Part shown: piece after piece, positions 32,310 to 34,813 of the stretch | How positions within the stretch are numbered: position 1 is the stretch's first letter | Layout: each line of letters begins with the position of its first letter | DNA from: an uncultured Clostridia bacterium | GTDB lineage: Bacteria > Bacillota > Clostridia > Christensenellales > UBA1242 | Assembly (NCBI GenBank): GCA_937992055.1 | Contig: CALKLQ010000022.1 | Location: 1 to 34,813 of the forward strand | DNA length: 34,813 bases | Reading direction: 5' to 3' | Translations under genes and position numbers: made by a program | Notes under the pieces: generated by a model | Told to the model about the DNA's origin: nothing | Databases searched by the model: none | Seen by the model: only the letters and a program-made list of their open reading frames with translations

Positions 32310-33833
32310 ATGAAAGTTATAAAATTTTTATTCAATAGAGCGGTAATAATATCCCTACTTCTCTTACTTCAAATTTTACTTCTATGCGTATTCATAAACG
32401 TATTCAACACCTATTTTGGATACATATATATTTTGTTGGGTATTATAAGCGGGCTATTGATTTTATACGTTTTGAATAGAGATCAAGAACCCGATATCAA
32501 AATGCCATGGATTTTTGTTATTGTTGCCATTGCCCCACTTGGCGGTGTTATCTATCTTTTATTTGGAAATAACAAACCAAGCAAAAGACATAAAAAATTA
32601 TATTACCAAATTTATTCCAATTCGAGAAAATATAATCTTGCAAACAAAGAGCTTGAGCAAAAACTAAAAGAGCAAAGTCCACTTGCACTCAGTCAATCTA
32701 AATATATTTCAAAAAGCTCCTATTTAAGACCTTATCAAAACACTCAAACAAAATATTTTGAAAATGGTGAACTATTTTTTGACGAACTTTTAAAACAATT
32801 AAAAAAGGCAAAAAAATTTATTTTCATGGAATATTTTATTATTGAAAAAGGCAAAATGTGGAATGCAATACTTGAAATTTTAATCCAAAAAGCCAATAGC
32901 GGTCTTGATGTCAGAGTTATATATGATGACATAGGAACCATTTATAAACTTCCATTTAATTATGATAAAAAACTTAGAAAACATAATATTTCATGCATCA
33001 AATTTAACAAGTTTTCTCCAATAATATCCTCAATCCACAATAACCGTGACCACAGAAAAATAACCGTAATAGATGGAGAAGTTGCTTTTACTGGCGGTAT
33101 AAACCTGGCAGATGAATATATAAACGAAAAAGTTTTATATGGTCACTGGAAGGACAGCGCAATCATGCTCAAAGGAGAAGCCGTTAAAAACTTTACCCTT
33201 ATGTTTTTACAAAACTACAATGCCCAAACTGGAATAACCGAAAATTATGATAAATATATTTCATGTTCCAAAAAGGTCAAATCTGATGGATTTGTTCAAC
33301 CTTTTGGCGATGGTCCCACACCACTTTATGTGGACAGAGTGGGTGAAAATGTCTATATGAACATTATTAACCAAGCAAAAGAATATGTATATATCACAAC
33401 TCCCTATCTTATAACTGACTTTAATTTTTTACAATGTTTAAAAATTGCAAGTAAACGTGGAGTAGATGTTAGAATAATAACTCCCCACATTCCAGATAAA
33501 AAAATAGTTTTCTTACAAACACAAAGCAATTACTCCAAGCTCATCAAGGCTGGTGTAAAAATTTATGAATATGAACCAGGTTTTATACATTCAAAAAATG
33601 CGGTAAGTGATAACACTACCGCACTTATAAGCACTATCAATTTGGACTATAGAAGTTTTGTTCACCACTTTGAATGTGGAGTTTGGCTTTATAACACAAA
33701 ATCAGTTTTTGCAATCAAAGAAGATTTTTTAAAGACATTAGAAAATTGTGTCGAGATAGATCGCAGTTTCAAATTTGGATGGTTTAAAAAGTTTGTTTCA
33801 GACCTAATTTCAATTTTCTCGCCCCTCATGTAG
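32310..33833 (+). CDS. cls: Cardiolipin synthase, PLD type
   Basis: A 507-residue membrane enzyme that joins two phosphatidylglycerols into cardiolipin. Two N-terminal helices (about 10-53) plus the PLDc_N helix with APLGGVIYLLFG (75-86) precede two phospholipase D domains; both HKD motifs are intact, H248xK250xxxxD255 in HRKITVID and H427xK429xxxxD434 in HSKNAVSD. The ATG at 32310 has AAGGAAAG upstream; an ATG at 32265 would add 15 residues without a ribosome site. A TATACT at 32288-32293 is a likely -10. Its 3' end overlaps convergent comF by 24 bases. Confidence 0.95.
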   Translation: MKVIKFLFNRAVIISLLLLLQILLLCVFINVFNTYFGYIYILLGIISGLLILYVLNRDQEPDIKMPWIFVIVAIAPLGGVIYLLFGNNKPSKRHKKLYYQIYSNSRKYNLANKELEQKLKEQSPLALSQSKYISKSSYLRPYQNTQTKYFENGELFFDELLKQLKKAKKFIFMEYFIIEKGKMWNAILEILIQKANSGLDVRVIYDDIGTIYKLPFNYDKKLRKHNISCIKFNKFSPIISSIHNNRDHRKITVIDGEVAFTGGINLADEYINEKVLYGHWKDSAIMLKGEAVKNFTLMFLQNYNAQTGITENYDKYISCSKKVKSDGFVQPFGDGPTPLYVDRVGENVYMNIINQAKEYVYITTPYLITDFNFLQCLKIASKRGVDVRIITPHIPDKKIVFLQTQSNYSKLIKAGVKIYEYEPGFIHSKNAVSDNTTALISTINLDYRSFVHHFECGVWLYNTKSVFAIKEDFLKTLENCVEIDRSFKFGWFKKFVSDLISIFSPLM

Positions 33834-34541
33834 CACACTTTTAGCGAGGGTCAAAACAACAATCTCTTTTGCTCCAGCATTTTTAAGTAGCTTAGAAATG
33901 TTTTCTACTGTGGCTCCCGTGGTAAAAACATCGTCTACAATAACAATTTTTTTATCCTTTAAATTTATATTATTACAAAGTTTAAAACAATTTTTTAAAT
34001 TACGCGCTCGTTCCGCATAGGAAAGACCAACTTGAGAGGGCGTATTTTTTATTTTAATTGTAGTTTCAGCAAGTTTTACTCCAGTTATGTTTGAAAGATG
34101 CTTTGCAATTAGTTTAGATTGGTTATATCCCCTTATTCTATCTTTGTTTTCATCCTGCGGAACAAATGTTATAATATCGCAGTTACATTTTAGTTCATAA
34201 TAATTTTTTGATAAAAAGGTAGCAAATGGTTTTGCCAAATATTTTGCATTGTTATACTTCAATTTTTTTATCAAAGTTGAAATTGGCTTTTCGTAATAAA
34301 AATTTTGCCTTGCCACATTAAAAGTAAATCTATTCAACTTACAGCTTTTACATAAATATTCTTGGCTAGGTATTGGCTCGCCACATTTAATGCAAATTTT
34401 TCCATTGACAAGAGGGAGTTTTTTATTACAATCATCACAAACACAAGTTGGAATTTTTTGACTTAAATCTCTATCACAAATAATGCATTTCATTTTGCTT
34501 GGAAAAATAAGTTCTAAAATATTTTCAAAAAATTTAGTCAA
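33810..34541 (-). CDS. comF: ComF family phosphoribosyltransferase-like protein
   Basis: A 243-residue protein. An N-terminal zinc-ribbon region has four CxxC-type pairs (C19/C22, C35/C38, C50/C53, C64/C67), then a phosphoribosyltransferase fold with VPQDENKDRIRGYNQSKLIAKHLS, NTPSQVGLSYAERARNLKN and the PRPP loop IVIVDDVFTTGAT. ComF takes part in DNA import during natural transformation and is widely conserved in Bacillota. I prefer the TTG at 34541, with GGAG about ten bases upstream, over the TTG at 34559, which lacks one. It overlaps the recD2 stop by 8 bases, so the two are translationally coupled. Confidence 0.93.
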   Translation of the reverse strand: MTKFFENILELIFPSKMKCIICDRDLSQKIPTCVCDDCNKKLPLVNGKICIKCGEPIPSQEYLCKSCKLNRFTFNVARQNFYYEKPISTLIKKLKYNNAKYLAKPFATFLSKNYYELKCNCDIITFVPQDENKDRIRGYNQSKLIAKHLSNITGVKLAETTIKIKNTPSQVGLSYAERARNLKNCFKLCNNINLKDKKIVIVDDVFTTGATVENISKLLKNAGAKEIVVLTLAKSVLHEGREN

Positions 34542-34813
34542 CCTTAAACATCTCCTCAATTTTTGGTTGTTTATCTAAAATCAAAGTTTTAAGAAGGGTA
34601 AGTCTTTTTACTGTGTAATCATTTCTAATCATTCTAGAAAGATATTTTTTCTCACCAACCAAAACCACCATACTTTTAGCTCTTGTAACAGCCGTGTAAA
34701 TTAGGTTTCTAGTTAGAATCATAGGCGGTCCGGCAATAACAGGAATAATCACCACATCAAACTCGCTTCCCTGACTTTTATGTATTGTAATGGCATAAGC
34801 TAGGGTAAGTTCT
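34534..34813 (-). CDS. recD2: RecD2-like helicase, C-terminal part (cut by window end)
   Basis: Only the last 92 residues are present; the gene continues past the right edge. The segment ELTLAYAITIHKSQGSEFD followed by VVIIPV and LTRNLIYTAVTRAKSMVVLVG is the final ATPase/helicase block of RecD-type superfamily 1B helicases, including the TRAK arginine region. RecD2 (without RecBC) is a 5'-3' helicase in DNA repair. The recD2-comF order with overlap is consistent with a DNA repair and uptake operon in Bacillota. Confidence 0.9.
   Translation of the reverse strand, partial: ELTLAYAITIHKSQGSEFDVVIIPVIAGPPMILTRNLIYTAVTRAKSMVVLVGEKKYLSRMIRNDYTVKRLTLLKTLILDKQPKIEEMFKVD

Noticed and set aside
1..34813. 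CRISPR array, prophage or insertion sequence
   Set aside because: No regularly spaced short repeats, no phage structural or integrase genes and no transposase are visible on either strand.

Overview
This window is AT-rich chromosomal DNA of a Gram-positive, low-GC bacterium of the Bacillota, most likely an uncultured anaerobic Clostridia-type lineage. The support is SpoVG, a two-domain superoxide reductase (anaerobe defence), a HelD RNA polymerase-recycling motor, DUF1540 domains, lipoproteins and single-membrane envelope genes, strong AGGAG ribosome binding sites, and the absence of any outer-membrane gene. I see no prophage, transposase, CRISPR array or tRNA gene. The species cannot be named from the sequence alone.

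Layout. Bases 1-1960 are accessory DNA: a GC-rich repeat with a 177-bp period, a SLOG/YpsA-like gene whose 3' end runs into that repeat, and a ~520-bp tandem duplication carrying two near-identical HTH regulators plus a truncated copy of the SLOG gene start. Bases 1960-6000 (minus strand) hold an anchored SH3-like surface protein, HelD and a lipoprotein. Bases 6195-12090 are mostly plus strand: a CYTH-like protein, a DUF2188 membrane protein, spoVG, superoxide reductase, rplI and a four-helix membrane protein, with murC and a DUF1540 gene on the minus strand. Bases 12250-21340 hold a membrane metallophosphoesterase, 3-methyladenine glycosylase (plus), a MacB/FtsX-type ABC transporter coupled to an odd acyltransferase, PlsC, a SIMPL protein, a TPR glycosyltransferase and Ogt. 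Bases 21730-27320 hold an SPFH protein, a methyltransferase, an Mrr-type restriction enzyme and a two-gene ABC exporter. Bases 27558-29830 are a cluster of three unrecognised genes, divergent from a coiled-coil DNA-binding-like gene. The right end has a 5S rRNA-like gene, an ankyrin protein, cardiolipin synthase, comF and the 3' end of recD2.

Themes. Envelope and lipid work (murC, two acyltransferases, cls, SPFH, ABC transporters) and DNA repair or defence (mpg, ogt, recD2, comF, mrr) dominate. Most genes are monocistronic and end in clear intrinsic terminators, some overlapping the stop codon. Several genes without a Shine-Dalgarno sequence have a consensus -10 box 5-7 bases before the start codon, which predicts leaderless mRNAs.

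The best candidate for something undescribed is a pair of structured intergenic elements (about 11211-11372 and 22830-23056) in opposite orientation. They share short conserved blocks at the same spacing, different but self-complementary stems, and a hairpin at the same end. This suggests a small structured RNA or 3'-UTR family. A second, unrelated structured region lies between ogt and the SPFH gene.
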